Source: Polyangiaceae bacterium (GTDB taxonomy: Bacteria > Myxococcota_A > Polyangia > Polyangiales > Polyangiaceae). From it: a DNA stretch of 64,000 nt. The stretch is taken from NCBI GenBank assembly GCA_019637295.1, contig JAHBVX010000004.1, positions 62,001 through 126,000 on the forward strand. Direction: 5' to 3'. This document shows, one piece after another, positions 43,435 through 52,393 of the stretch. A program made the position numbers and the translations under genes. Under the pieces are notes generated by a model. The model was given only the letters and a program-made list of their open reading frames with translations, did no database searches and was not told where the DNA came from. The stretch's first letter is position 1, and the number at the start of each line of letters is the position of its first letter.

Positions 43435-44749
43435 GGCTCGCCCCTCGCCGGTCCTTCGCTCGTTTGAGCGCCTTCCTGTTCACGCCGAGGGCGCGGAAGA
43501 TCTTCTGCTCCTGAGCTTCGTGGAAGATCCGGTAGTGCGCGTCCACCGCGTACTGACCGCTCGTGAGGTAGACGAACGCGCGCATGGGCGTGGACACCGA
43601 GTCCGCGGGGATCTGTTCGTGGGCCTCCCAGAACAGGCCGCTCACCGAGCGGTTGTTACCATACCAGTAGCGGGCCAGGCGCAGGTACGCCCGGTACTCC
43701 TGGATCAAGCGCTGCGCGTAGCGTTCGAGAGCAGCGGCGCCCGCGGACTCGTCGCGCATGGAAGTGAGCAGCGCGAGCGCGCCATTGCACGCGCCGCGCA
43801 CGGCGAAGTCCACGCCGCCCGAGAGGATGGGGTCGACGAAGCACGCGGCGTCTCCCACCAGCATCCAGCCGGGGCCGACCACGCGCTGGTGGGAGAAGGA
43901 CCAGTCCTTGGCGTGGTGGAGCACCGAGCCGTCGTCGCGCGTCGCAAACTCGCCGCCGCCCAGGGGCAGCTCGGCGTGCGCCAGCAGCTCGTCGAAGCGC
44001 TGTCGCGTCAACTTCGCGCGCTCGCGCACGACGACGCCGACGCTGGTGCGCGCCGCGCTGACGGGGATGAACCACACCCAGCCCTCGGGGATGGTGACGA
44101 CGAGCTGCACGTGGCGACCGAGCGCCCCCGGCACACCACCCGCGCCGTCCACGTACGCGTAGCAAGCGGTGGCGCGCATGTCGGGCACCACGGAGGTGAG
44201 CGAGAAGGCTCGCCCGAGCAAGCAGCGCTGACCGGACGCGTCCACGACGAAGTCGGCCCGCTCGACGGCGCCAGTCGACAGGCGGACGCCCACGACTCTC
44301 CCGTCCTCGACCACCGGCGCGTCGACCTCTACGCCCTCGCGCACGTCCACGCCCCGGCGCTCGGCCTCGCGCAGCAGCACCTCGTCGAACCGCTCGCGCA
44401 AGACCTGCCAGGCGTGGTCGTAGCCGCCCGCGAGCAACTGCGCTTCATCGAGCCGCTCGAGGTCGCGCTCGAGGCGCTCGTCGAACAGCACCGTCCAGGG
44501 CTCGCGCGACTCGCCCCACACGTAGACCGCGCCGTACTTGCGCGCGAACCCTTGGCTCGCGAGCGCGCTGCCCAGCCCCAGGTAGTGCTCGAGCAGCTCG
44601 ATGGTCGCCGGCTGCAGCGACTCACCGACGTGATGACGAGGGAAGCGCTCCTTCTCGAACAGCGTGACCCTCACCCCCTCTCGAGCCAAGAGCGCCGCCA
44701 AGACCGAGCCCGCCGGCCCCCCGCCCACCACGACCACGCGCTGCTCCAT
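43427..44749 (-). CDS. flavin-dependent halogenase
   Basis: 440 residues from ATG 44749 (an in-frame ATG at 44764 is possible). FAD-binding GGGPAG at 9-14; K71 in GFARKYGAVYVWG sits where the catalytic Lys of the pyrrole/phenol group of flavin halogenases (PltA, CmlS type) lies; W214-x-W216-x-I218-P219 in EGWVWFIPV is the halogenase WxWxIP signature; GDAACFVDPILSGGVDFA closes the flavin site. It likely makes HOCl-type chloride transfer to an aromatic or activated carbon, using reduced FAD from a separate reductase (none seen here). Coupled to radical SAM F. Confidence 0.85.
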   Translation of the reverse strand: MEQRVVVVGGGPAGSVLAALLAREGVRVTLFEKERFPRHHVGESLQPATIELLEHYLGLGSALASQGFARKYGAVYVWGESREPWTVLFDERLERDLERLDEAQLLAGGYDHAWQVLRERFDEVLLREAERRGVDVREGVEVDAPVVEDGRVVGVRLSTGAVERADFVVDASGQRCLLGRAFSLTSVVPDMRATACYAYVDGAGGVPGALGRHVQLVVTIPEGWVWFIPVSAARTSVGVVVRERAKLTRQRFDELLAHAELPLGGGEFATRDDGSVLHHAKDWSFSHQRVVGPGWMLVGDAACFVDPILSGGVDFAVRGACNGALALLTSMRDESAGAAALERYAQRLIQEYRAYLRLARYWYGNNRSVSGLFWEAHEQIPADSVSTPMRAFVYLTSGQYAVDAHYRIFHEAQEQKIFRALGVNRKALKRAKDRRGASRD

Positions 44750-44811
44750 GCCGCCCCGGATCATGCCACACCAAGCCGGGGAGTCGCCTCCCTCTTCGCC
44801 GAACGACGCCT

Positions 44812-45315
44812 TCAGCCGCAGTCCGAGGCGCAGCTCTGCTGCATGCATCCGGCCAGGGTCGTGAACGCGGGCCCCTCGCTCCCCGCCTGCTGGATGCACA
44901 CCGCCATGGTCTTGCCGCTTTGCATACAGGTGATGATGGCGTTGCAGTTCGAGTCCGTTGCGCAGGCGGTCATCGCGCTGCAGCAGCTCGTGTTGATGCA
45001 GTTGTCGCAGGCGCCGTCCGTGCCGCTCAGGGGGCCGCAGGGACCGGGCTGCTTGCCCCCGTCGCCGCCCCCGGCCGCGCCGCTGCTGCCCGCCGCGCCG
45101 CCCGCGCTGCCGGCGCTACCGCCGCTCGAAGTGCCGCCGCTCGAGCTGCCTCCGCTCGACGCGCCGCCGCTCGACGCGCCGCCGCTCGACGCGCCGCCGC
45201 TCGACGCGCCGCCGCTGCTCGGCGACCCCTCGCTGCCGTCGCTGCCGCAGGCGCTCGAGCCTACGAGCGCACACAGCGCGAAGGTGACCCCCAGTGACAG
45301 CTGACTCATCCGCAT
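44812..45315 (-). CDS. Cys-rich lipoprotein with tandem SSGGA spacer
   Basis: 167 residues (alternative start at Met3). Signal LCALVGSSAC gives lipidated C23. A spacer made from tandem SSGGA units runs to about residue 85, and the last 75 residues hold a Cys-rich domain (ACDNCINTSCCSAMTACATDS, CMQSG, CIQQAG, CMQQSCASDC). I know similar Cys-rich lipoproteins from other myxobacteria, which argues for a surface protein of that family. It is next to, and co-directed with, the halogenase gene (62-bp gap), so a role as a substrate of the radical SAM enzymes cannot be excluded. Confidence 0.75.
   Translation of the reverse strand: MRMSQLSLGVTFALCALVGSSACGSDGSEGSPSSGGASSGGASSGGASSGGASSGGSSSGGTSSGGSAGSAGGAAGSSGAAGGGDGGKQPGPCGPLSGTDGACDNCINTSCCSAMTACATDSNCNAIITCMQSGKTMAVCIQQAGSEGPAFTTLAGCMQQSCASDCG
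45128..45222 (-). repeat. tandem 15-bp repeat coding SSGGA spacer
   Basis: At least four near-perfect copies of a 15-bp unit (GCCGCTCGACGCGCC on the plus strand, 45151-45215) encode SGGAS repeats; diverged copies extend on both sides. Length probably varies between strains by slippage. Lies inside the Cys-rich lipoprotein gene. Confidence 0.8.
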
Positions 45316-45390
45316 GGCGACCCTCCGGCGTGAGCCTAACGTGAACTCGCGACCTCACGCAATGGGCGCAGGAGCCGAGGCCTTGCACTC

Positions 45391-45456
45391 GACCACGCCT
45401 TGCGAGATTCGCGCGCACGACTGCCGAGCCCGCGTCGAACCAACAAGCGATCGAAC
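45391..45456 (+). repeat. dispersed intergenic repeat, copy 1
   Basis: A 66-bp sequence beginning GACCACGCCTTGCGAG and ending CGATCGAAC is repeated with about 90% identity at 55946-56010. It lies upstream of the Cys-rich lipoprotein gene. No coding or mobile-element signature recognised. Confidence 0.75.
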
Positions 45457-45460
45457 CCTT

Positions 45461-46444
45461 TCAGGTCTCTCGGCCCGTCCGTCGAGCATCACCAATCAGT
45501 GGTGGGAGAGCGCGTCGCGCAGGGGGACCGTCGACCTCGAGGACTGAACGTTCCCACCGTGCCAAGGTTGCCGCGGCTTCGTAGGTCGACTGGAGGAAGG
45601 ACAGCAGGGCGCCTTCGGGGTCGGGCGCGCGTCGCACGGCGTCGTAGGGCAGCACGAACTCGCCCAACGCCGCGTGGTAGTAGGCCTCCCCGGGGAGCAC
45701 CGCCGCCTCGGCGAAGCCAGCAGGGGCGGGGTAGGCGTAGGAGTAGAACGCGGCCTCTCCCAAGCCCATCCCCGGCCAGAAGCCCGCGCTCGACAGCTCG
45801 CGGCAGTACGCCTCCTGCATCACCCAGTCTGCACAGTTCGGCGCACCCCCGGGATGCTTGGGCGCCGGGCGCCCCGAGAAACGCGTGACGGCCAGATCGA
45901 AGGCGCCCCAGAAGAAGTGCACGGGGCTCACCTTGCCGGTGAATCGCGCACGAAACTTCGCGAACACGGGCTCGGCGCGCGTCATGGCCCGCCACACCCG
46001 GGCCATCGCGTCTGCGTCGTAGCTGGCGTGTCCGTGATCGCTGGCGAAAGGGATCGCCTCGGCGACCTCGACGGGTCGGGCCAGGATCTCGACGGAGATC
46101 CCAAGCTCGCCAAGGGCTGCGAAGGTTCGCTCGTAGAACTGCGCCACCGAGAGCCCAGGCAAGGCGAAGGAGCGCGCTTCACCCGTGGAGGACTGGATGC
46201 GTAGGGCGTGATCCACGAAGTCGAAGTCGATGGCAAAAGCTCTGCCGCCCTGATGAATCGGCGACGTCGTCAGGCCGCGCGGCGTGAGGTAGAGGGTCGA
46301 GCCCCAGGAGTGATTGACCCACGGGGACAGCTCGAGCCGCACCTTGCCCACGATCTGCAGCCACATGTGCACGGTGACGTACGTGTCCTGCCACTCTTCG
46401 ACGGCGGGCAGGACGGGCCAAGCTCGAGGGTCGATGTGGTTCAT
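45461..46444 (-). CDS. DUF5996-family protein
   Basis: 327 residues from ATG 46444. The sequence matches, from memory, the DUF5996 family: WQDTYVTVHMWLQIVGKVRLE at the start, VNHSWGSTLYLTPRGLTTSPI, AFAIDFDFVDHALRI, PVHFFWGAFDLAVTRFSGRP, and LPYDAVRRAPDPEGALLSFLQ near the end. No activity has been established to my knowledge. Starts 17 bp after the transporter gene stop on the same strand, so the two are probably cotranscribed. Confidence 0.85.
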   Translation of the reverse strand: MNHIDPRAWPVLPAVEEWQDTYVTVHMWLQIVGKVRLELSPWVNHSWGSTLYLTPRGLTTSPIHQGGRAFAIDFDFVDHALRIQSSTGEARSFALPGLSVAQFYERTFAALGELGISVEILARPVEVAEAIPFASDHGHASYDADAMARVWRAMTRAEPVFAKFRARFTGKVSPVHFFWGAFDLAVTRFSGRPAPKHPGGAPNCADWVMQEAYCRELSSAGFWPGMGLGEAAFYSYAYPAPAGFAEAAVLPGEAYYHAALGEFVLPYDAVRRAPDPEGALLSFLQSTYEAAATLARWERSVLEVDGPPARRALPPLIGDARRTGRET

Positions 46445-46461
46445 TTGGGTTCGGTGTCCAG

Positions 46462-48342
46462 TCAGTGCCCGCCGTGGCCCTTGGGCTTGGCGCCCCAGAT
46501 GCGTAGGCAGAGCAGGAAGCCAATGACCGTGAACGGAAGCAAGAACCACGGCCAGTACGCCCAGTCTTTGCTGGTCAAGTAGCCGAGGCTGATGGACTGC
46601 ACGGCCGTGCCCAGATACACGAATCCGTCGATGACCCCGACGGCGGTGGCGGCGCCCTTGCGCCCGCCGAAGTCCATGGTGGCGGTGCCGGACAGCAGGC
46701 CGTGGGTGCCGATCACGCACAGGCTCATCAAGAACACGAACACACCCAGGAAGTAGGGGCTCATGGGCAGCACGGGCTGGGCCTTCAAGAAGCGCATGTC
46801 GCCCGCCTCCTGTACCGGCAGCGGATCGTGGAGCGCGAAATCGGAGGTCTCGCCGGAGCGCGCGAGGGTCGCGGGGATCGGACGGCCGGATGCGAGCTCG
46901 CTCTTGCGCTCGGTGACGGTGGACGAGCAGATGCAGCGCTCCGCGTCCCAGCCCGAGTCCTTGCACACGGGCTCGAAGCAACCCACCGCCGTGCGCACGC
47001 CTTGCCAGTCGGTCACCTCCGCGCCGGCGATCTTCTCGATCCTGTCTCCGGGGACGAGGCCGCTCATGGGATCCGCCCCAGCGACCACGTTCGTGCCCTT
47101 GGCCAGGGTGAACGCCATGCCCACCGTGCACACCACCAAGAAGCCGTACAGGCCCGCGGCGGCGGGACCGCGCCGACTCTGGAAGAACAGATCGCTGACC
47201 CAGCCGGCCACGTTGCCGCCGATGACGCCGGCCACCATGAGCAAGCCTCCCCAGCCGCCTTGCACCAGGAAGGGCGCGAGGAAGGCCAGGGCGCCGAAGA
47301 TGGCGAGGTAGCCCTTGCGCGCGCCGGATGCCTTGGACGCGATGACGCCCGAGATGATGGCGACCGCGAAGCAGGGCAGAGCCGGCCACAACGGGCCGAA
47401 GGACCAGCGATCGATGGCGGTGAGCATGTCGCCGCCGCGCAGGGGGTGGGAGCCCGGCAGCGCCCAGTTCTCCTTGGCGTAGATCGGGAACCAGTGCATC
47501 ACGCCGTTGCGCAGCACGCCGGTGCAGAACTCGATCAGCGCGACGGTGATGATGATGGGGTTGGTGAGGATGCGTTTGTACAGCTCGATGGGCGAGGCGG
47601 GCTCGGTGGAGGTGTCCCCGCTCGACGCGTCCCCCGTGTCGAAGTCCTCGTGCCCCGCTTGCCCCGGCGTGTCGCGCAACAGGAAGAACTCGATCAGGAA
47701 GAACAGCCCCAGGAATGCGCCGGGCAGCGCGAACACCACCCAAGCAACGCTCGGCGCCGTAGACCCGGGAGACATGTGCTGCGCCAGGCGCAAGAGCACG
47801 TCGTTGACAGTGAACGCGAGGAAGATACCGCTCGAGATCATCGTGCCGAAGATGCCCGAGAAGCCGCCGCGCTCGGTGACGTGGAACCAGTGCGCGTTGA
47901 CCTTCACGATGGACACGGCGCCAAAGCTCTGAAAATACATGTTCACCGCGTACAGCAGGCTGAACACGAGGCGCAGCGGCGCGCTGGCCGCCTGCCCGGA
48001 GCTGACGATGTGATGCAAATACAGGCCCATGGCCAGGTTGGCCACCATCGAACCGAACGCGCCGACCAACATGCCTCGCCGGCCGCCCAGACGATCCACG
48101 ATCGGCCCGTTCAGCAGGAACGCGAAGGCGTACACGAAGGTACCCGCGCCGAAGATGATGCCGAAGTCTTCCTTCGTCATCAGCTCGCCCAGGGAGTTCT
48201 TGGCGACCGTGAGGTTGTAGCGCCCCATGTACAAGAGCGCGTACGTGATCCCCAGGGGGAACCAGTTCAGGAACCGGCGGCGCCGAAATGCGGCCGAGTG
48301 CTCGATCTTGAAACTACCGCCACGCGCTCCGGCCGTTGCCAT
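46462..48342 (-). CDS. OPA-type MFS transporter with inserted PDZ-like segment
   Basis: 626 residues, longer than the usual 450. Twelve membrane helices with GITYALLYMGRYNLTVAKNSLGE and DRLGGRRGMLVGAFGS in the first half match the organophosphate:phosphate antiporter (GlpT/UhpT) group. Between helices in the second half, about residues 420-520, lies a non-membrane insert with SGLVPGDRIEKIAGAEVTDW, the core of a PDZ domain, interrupted by a Cys-rich loop (CFEPVCKDSGWDAERCICSS), and resuming PATLARSGETSDFAL. It may sense or bind a partner. Translated with the DUF5996 gene; solute unknown. Confidence 0.82.
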   Translation of the reverse strand: MATAGARGGSFKIEHSAAFRRRRFLNWFPLGITYALLYMGRYNLTVAKNSLGELMTKEDFGIIFGAGTFVYAFAFLLNGPIVDRLGGRRGMLVGAFGSMVANLAMGLYLHHIVSSGQAASAPLRLVFSLLYAVNMYFQSFGAVSIVKVNAHWFHVTERGGFSGIFGTMISSGIFLAFTVNDVLLRLAQHMSPGSTAPSVAWVVFALPGAFLGLFFLIEFFLLRDTPGQAGHEDFDTGDASSGDTSTEPASPIELYKRILTNPIIITVALIEFCTGVLRNGVMHWFPIYAKENWALPGSHPLRGGDMLTAIDRWSFGPLWPALPCFAVAIISGVIASKASGARKGYLAIFGALAFLAPFLVQGGWGGLLMVAGVIGGNVAGWVSDLFFQSRRGPAAAGLYGFLVVCTVGMAFTLAKGTNVVAGADPMSGLVPGDRIEKIAGAEVTDWQGVRTAVGCFEPVCKDSGWDAERCICSSTVTERKSELASGRPIPATLARSGETSDFALHDPLPVQEAGDMRFLKAQPVLPMSPYFLGVFVFLMSLCVIGTHGLLSGTATMDFGGRKGAATAVGVIDGFVYLGTAVQSISLGYLTSKDWAYWPWFLLPFTVIGFLLCLRIWGAKPKGHGGH

Positions 48343-48408
48343 GGACCGCGCAGCCTAGCGAGCTTTGCCCCGGTTCCAAACCGAATCCGGCGCAGCGCCA
48401 TCAAAACG

Positions 48409-51400
48409 TCACGCGGACGGGTCGTGGCGCGGGAGCAGCCGCCGGAGCAGGCTGGCTTGGGCAGCCTGACGCCGCTCGGCGCTGCCGAGGGCATCGATGG
48501 AGCGGCCCACGAGCGCCGCCGGCACGAGCAGGCACAGCAGCGTCGCGAACGCCAACAGCAGAGGCGTGCCGAGCTCGTGGAACGCGAGCGCCTGCGGTCG
48601 CACGAGCAGCGCGCCGGCCTGAAACGAGTACACCGGCTCGATGGCGCCGAGGAGCTGCAGCAGCAAGGGTACGAACAGCGCGGCCAGGTAGCCGCCCGTC
48701 ACCAGCAGCCGAACGCGGCTCCTCGCTCTGGCGTGAACGAGCTGGGTGCTGGCCATGGCCAGCGCGACCACCGGCGTCATGATGAGGGGTCCGAAGAGCC
48801 ACCCGAGCGCGAGCACCACCGCCACCGCCAAGCCCACGCTGAGCCCGACCTGGGCCTTCCTGCCGCGAGCGGGGCCGATCCACCAGGTGTGCGCGGCAGC
48901 GGCGGCGGCGGTGAGCGCGATGGCCATCAGCGCATGGAGCTCGCGTGCGCTGGTCAACATCATGATCGCCACACCGCCGATGATGGCGAGGTAGCCCCAG
49001 GTCGCGCGCCGTGCCGCCTGCGACCGCTCGAGCGCGCGGGCGTCGTGCGCACGCCTCACGACCTCGGGGGGCAGGCGGCGGGGTGCGTCGTCGAGCAGCG
49101 CGACCAGCGCGCGCAGGGCCTCGGGGTTCTTGGGATCGAGCGCGAGGGCCGCGTTGATTTCGCGCAGCGCGGTGACGGAGCCAGCCAACCGAGACGAAGC
49201 CTCGTCGCCCTGACCCGAGGTGGCGGCGAGAGCCCGCGCCAGGTGCTGGCCGGCGAGCTCGGCGCGGCGCTCCCGGTCCCGCTCGCCGTCCAGGTACCGC
49301 ACCACCTCGTCGTGAAGCTCACGCGCGGTCAGCGCTCCGCTCTGTGCGCGCCGGTGCAGCTCCTGAAGCTCGGGCAGGGGGCTGTTCGACGCGACCTCGT
49401 CGAGGATCGCGCCGAGCACATCGCCGAGCGCGCTCACGTCGCCCGCGGCCCCGGTCCTGACGTCGACGCTGGACGGGTCGGGTGATGCGCTCCAGCCGAG
49501 CACGTACACGTCGTCGTATTCGCCCAGCAGGATCTGCTCGCAGCCCAGGCGACCGTGGACGACGCCGCGGCTGTGCGCGTAGGCGACCGTCATGCACGCG
49601 CGCGCGAGCGCACTGAGCAGCCCGCGGAGCGAGCGCTCGGCAGCGGGCGCCGCCCCACGTGACCCGAGCACCGCTGCCAGGGTCTCCCCGCGAGCGCGCT
49701 TGACCGTGAAGAACGGGCCTCGCTCCGGGTCCTCGCCGATGTCGTACACCGGCAACACCCCGGGATGCTCCAAGCGTCCTCGCGCGCGCGCCGCGTCGGC
49801 CAGCGCGCGGGCCGCCTCGGGCTCCCGAGGGGACGCGGCGTACTGCACCAACACCTCGCGCCCCAGGTGTTGGTCGCGGGAGCAGCGCAGGTTGGGCTCG
49901 TGGGCTTGCCGGCCGTCGACCTCCACGTAGCGCCGAGCGGGGGGCGACAAGGCGAGCGCGAGGGCTGGCGCGCCGGCGAGGGCCGATCGGCCGAGCGCCG
50001 GGATGGACTGCACGGCGCTCGGGATCGTCTCGGCCAGCGCTCGGTCCGCGGGCTGCGGAGCGAGCACCGTGGCGTCGAACGCCCCGTTCGGCGCCGGCGT
50101 CGCGGCCAGTGTCTCCGCGTCGGCTCCATGCACGCGACGCGTCTGAGCGGGCTCGGACGTTCTCGCGGGCATCGGACCCGATGCGGGCTGGCCCACGATG
50201 AGGCGCTCGAGGTACCAGGCTTGCGCGAAGAATCGCTCCTCGGCGCGGGTGAGCGCGTCGATGGAGCTGCCCACGAGCAGGATCGGGATCACCAGTGACA
50301 TCACCGTGGCCACGGACAGAACGCCCAGCGCGACACCGGGGGTCAGCTCCACGGCCCAGGGCAGGATGGCGAAGGCCTCGCCGACGAGCGCGTACGAGCT
50401 CGGCAGCAGTCCCGCGAGCGACAGCCCGAGCGGCAGCCCGAGCGCCATCATGCTGACGCCCAGCACGGTGCTGCGCAGGGACGAGCTGGCTCGTTGGTGC
50501 ACGAGCACGACGAGCGCCACGGCGATGAGCACGCTGGGCACGAGCACGAGCGGCCCGAACAACACGCACAGGCTCGCCGTCACCGCGGTCTTCAGCACGA
50601 GGCTGAGCACGAAGTGCAGGGTCCGGGTGCGCAGCGCTGCGGCGAACCACGCATGCGCCGCCGTGACGACGCACACCGCCGCGATGACCAGCAACGCGGC
50701 GGGCGCGCGGGTTCCAGTGGCGGCGATGCCGACCATGACGGCCCCGATCGCGACGTACGCCAGCGCCGTTCTGCGCGACGATCGCGCCCGCTCGGTGACG
50801 CGCAGGCTCGCCAGCTCCGCCTCCACCGCTGCCGGCAGACGTGAAGGAAGCTCCGCGAGCAAGCGGAGCAAGCGCACCAGCGCGCCGCCGTGCGTGGGGT
50901 CGAGGACCAGCGCCGCGTTGAGCTCGCGCAGCGCGCGCAGCCGATGAGCGCCGTCCGCGTCGCTCGGGGACGCGAGCGCCCGCTCTGCCGCGCCGACATG
51001 TTGGACCGCGAGGGCTCGGCGCCGCTCGGCGTCCCGATCGACATCCAGGTACGCCTCCACGCTCGCGCGCAGGGCGCGAGCGGAGTCGAGGCGGCGCGAC
51101 GGTTCGAGCTCCGTCGCCCGGCGAATGACCTCCGCGAGGGGCTCCGGCAGGTCCGAGCGCGGCGTGAGCACGGCGCCTTCGAGGGTGGATGCGGCGAGCT
51201 CCGCGCCGGTGCCCGCGTGCAGACGCTCGAGCGTGAGCAACTCGTACAGCAGCGCGCCGAGGGAGTACACGTCGGCGCGCGCGTCCACGGCGCCCCCGCG
51301 GGTGAGCTGCTCTGGCGCCATGTAGCCGAGGGTGCCCAGGATGGCGTAGGCGCCGGTGTCTGCCGTCAGGCCATCGGGTAGCGAGTCGCGAACCAGCTCA

Positions 51401-51969
51401 CGACTCGCGTCGGGTTCGGGCTCGGAGTCGCCCAGCACCTTGGCCACGCCCCAGTCGAGGACGTACACCTCGTCGTAGTCGCCCAGGATCACGTTCTCGG
51501 GCTTGAGGTCCCGGTGAACGACGCCGCGGTCGTGCGCGTACGCGACCGTGAAGCAGACGCGACTGAACGCGGCCAGCAGCGAGCGGCGCGAGTAGCGCGC
51601 GACGCAGGCTTCATCCCCACGCGCTAGCCCCTCGAGCACCTCCCGCAAGGTGAGCCCGGCGATGCGCTTCATGGTGAAGTACGCCGTGCCGTCGCTGGTG
51701 ACGCCGAGGTCGTACACGGGGACGATCGACGGGTGCTCGAGCTGCGCCTGCAGCCGCGCCTCCTGCACGAAGCGCAAGAGCAGCCCCTGGCGCTCCGCCT
51801 CCGAGCCCCGGATGACCTTGACCGCGACGTCGCGTCCGATCGACACGTCGTGGCAGTTGCGCACCTCCCCCATCCCGCCCGCCCCGACCCGGTCACCGAG
51901 GACGTAGCGCTCCTCGAAGCGTGCGCTCGCTGGCCGCCCCGCCGGCTGCGCCTGCGCCTCCAACGTCAT
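48409..51969 (-). CDS. tandem Ser/Thr kinase-pseudokinase membrane protein
   Basis: 1186 residues from ATG 51969. First unit: kinase domain with GAGGMG (29-34), K51, H152-R153-D154 (HRDLKPEN) and D172 in LDWG, then a helical stretch and several membrane helices (about 450-640). Second unit repeats this plan, but kinase motifs are gone: the loop lacks GxGxxG, HRD is H805-G806-R807 (HGRLGCEQ) and DFG is GWS, so it is a pseudokinase, followed again by membrane helices. Matching stretches such as ALRELNAALVLDPTHGGALVR and ALREINAALALDPKNPEALR show an internal duplication. It probably signals across the inner membrane. Confidence 0.85.
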   Translation of the reverse strand: MTLEAQAQPAGRPASARFEERYVLGDRVGAGGMGEVRNCHDVSIGRDVAVKVIRGSEAERQGLLLRFVQEARLQAQLEHPSIVPVYDLGVTSDGTAYFTMKRIAGLTLREVLEGLARGDEACVARYSRRSLLAAFSRVCFTVAYAHDRGVVHRDLKPENVILGDYDEVYVLDWGVAKVLGDSEPEPDASRELVRDSLPDGLTADTGAYAILGTLGYMAPEQLTRGGAVDARADVYSLGALLYELLTLERLHAGTGAELAASTLEGAVLTPRSDLPEPLAEVIRRATELEPSRRLDSARALRASVEAYLDVDRDAERRRALAVQHVGAAERALASPSDADGAHRLRALRELNAALVLDPTHGGALVRLLRLLAELPSRLPAAVEAELASLRVTERARSSRRTALAYVAIGAVMVGIAATGTRAPAALLVIAAVCVVTAAHAWFAAALRTRTLHFVLSLVLKTAVTASLCVLFGPLVLVPSVLIAVALVVLVHQRASSSLRSTVLGVSMMALGLPLGLSLAGLLPSSYALVGEAFAILPWAVELTPGVALGVLSVATVMSLVIPILLVGSSIDALTRAEERFFAQAWYLERLIVGQPASGPMPARTSEPAQTRRVHGADAETLAATPAPNGAFDATVLAPQPADRALAETIPSAVQSIPALGRSALAGAPALALALSPPARRYVEVDGRQAHEPNLRCSRDQHLGREVLVQYAASPREPEAARALADAARARGRLEHPGVLPVYDIGEDPERGPFFTVKRARGETLAAVLGSRGAAPAAERSLRGLLSALARACMTVAYAHSRGVVHGRLGCEQILLGEYDDVYVLGWSASPDPSSVDVRTGAAGDVSALGDVLGAILDEVASNSPLPELQELHRRAQSGALTARELHDEVVRYLDGERDRERRAELAGQHLARALAATSGQGDEASSRLAGSVTALREINAALALDPKNPEALRALVALLDDAPRRLPPEVVRRAHDARALERSQAARRATWGYLAIIGGVAIMMLTSARELHALMAIALTAAAAAAHTWWIGPARGRKAQVGLSVGLAVAVVLALGWLFGPLIMTPVVALAMASTQLVHARARSRVRLLVTGGYLAALFVPLLLQLLGAIEPVYSFQAGALLVRPQALAFHELGTPLLLAFATLLCLLVPAALVGRSIDALGSAERRQAAQASLLRRLLPRHDPSA

Positions 51970-52147
51970 GGCAGTGCCTCGACGCCCGACAGTCCGACAG
52001 CGCGACGGACCCTCCTCATACTTTCGATCTATCACCGCGCGAAGTGGAGACCAAGCGGCTCCCGGGCATGCGTCGGGTGGCGCTGCGTCAGCGCTCTTCG
52101 GCACCAGGTCAGGGTGCGAGCCTGGCGCGAGAGCGCCACCATCCGAG

Positions 52148-52219
52148 AGGCGCGGATCGGATTCGAACCGACGTATGACGGTTTTGCAAACCGTTGCCTA
52201 ACCACTTGGCTACCGCGCC
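52148..52219 (-). tRNA. tRNA-Cys (anticodon GCA)
   Basis: A 72-nt cloverleaf reads on the minus strand: acceptor GGCGCGG/CCGCGCC, D-arm with GCC/GGC, anticodon stem ACGGT/ACCGT around loop TTGCAAA (anticodon GCA), variable loop of 5, T-arm GTCGG/CCGAT around TTCGAAT, and discriminator T73 as expected for tRNA-Cys. CCA is not encoded. It is 180 bp from the start of the kinase gene and 1.6 kb from the fragment-rich region, a possible integration target. Confidence 0.93.
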
Positions 52220-52393
52220 GAAGGAGCGAGACGGTTTCATTTTTCTCGCGGGAGTCAAGGGAGAAGCGGCCGGGGGCTCCGTCGAGGCGGCCGGGACGCC
52301 CCCAAGGTCGGTCCGGCGCGGTCACGAAACCGTGGCGCCGCGGTCGCGCGTTCGCCGTGGATCGGCTAAACTAGCGGCCCCTCGGAGGTCGGC

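Noticed and set aside
46702-49485. 927-residue open frame on the plus strand
   Set aside because: It is antisense to the OPA-type transporter and the kinase, rich in His/Arg/Glu as expected of a shadow frame in GC-rich DNA, and has no domain pattern.
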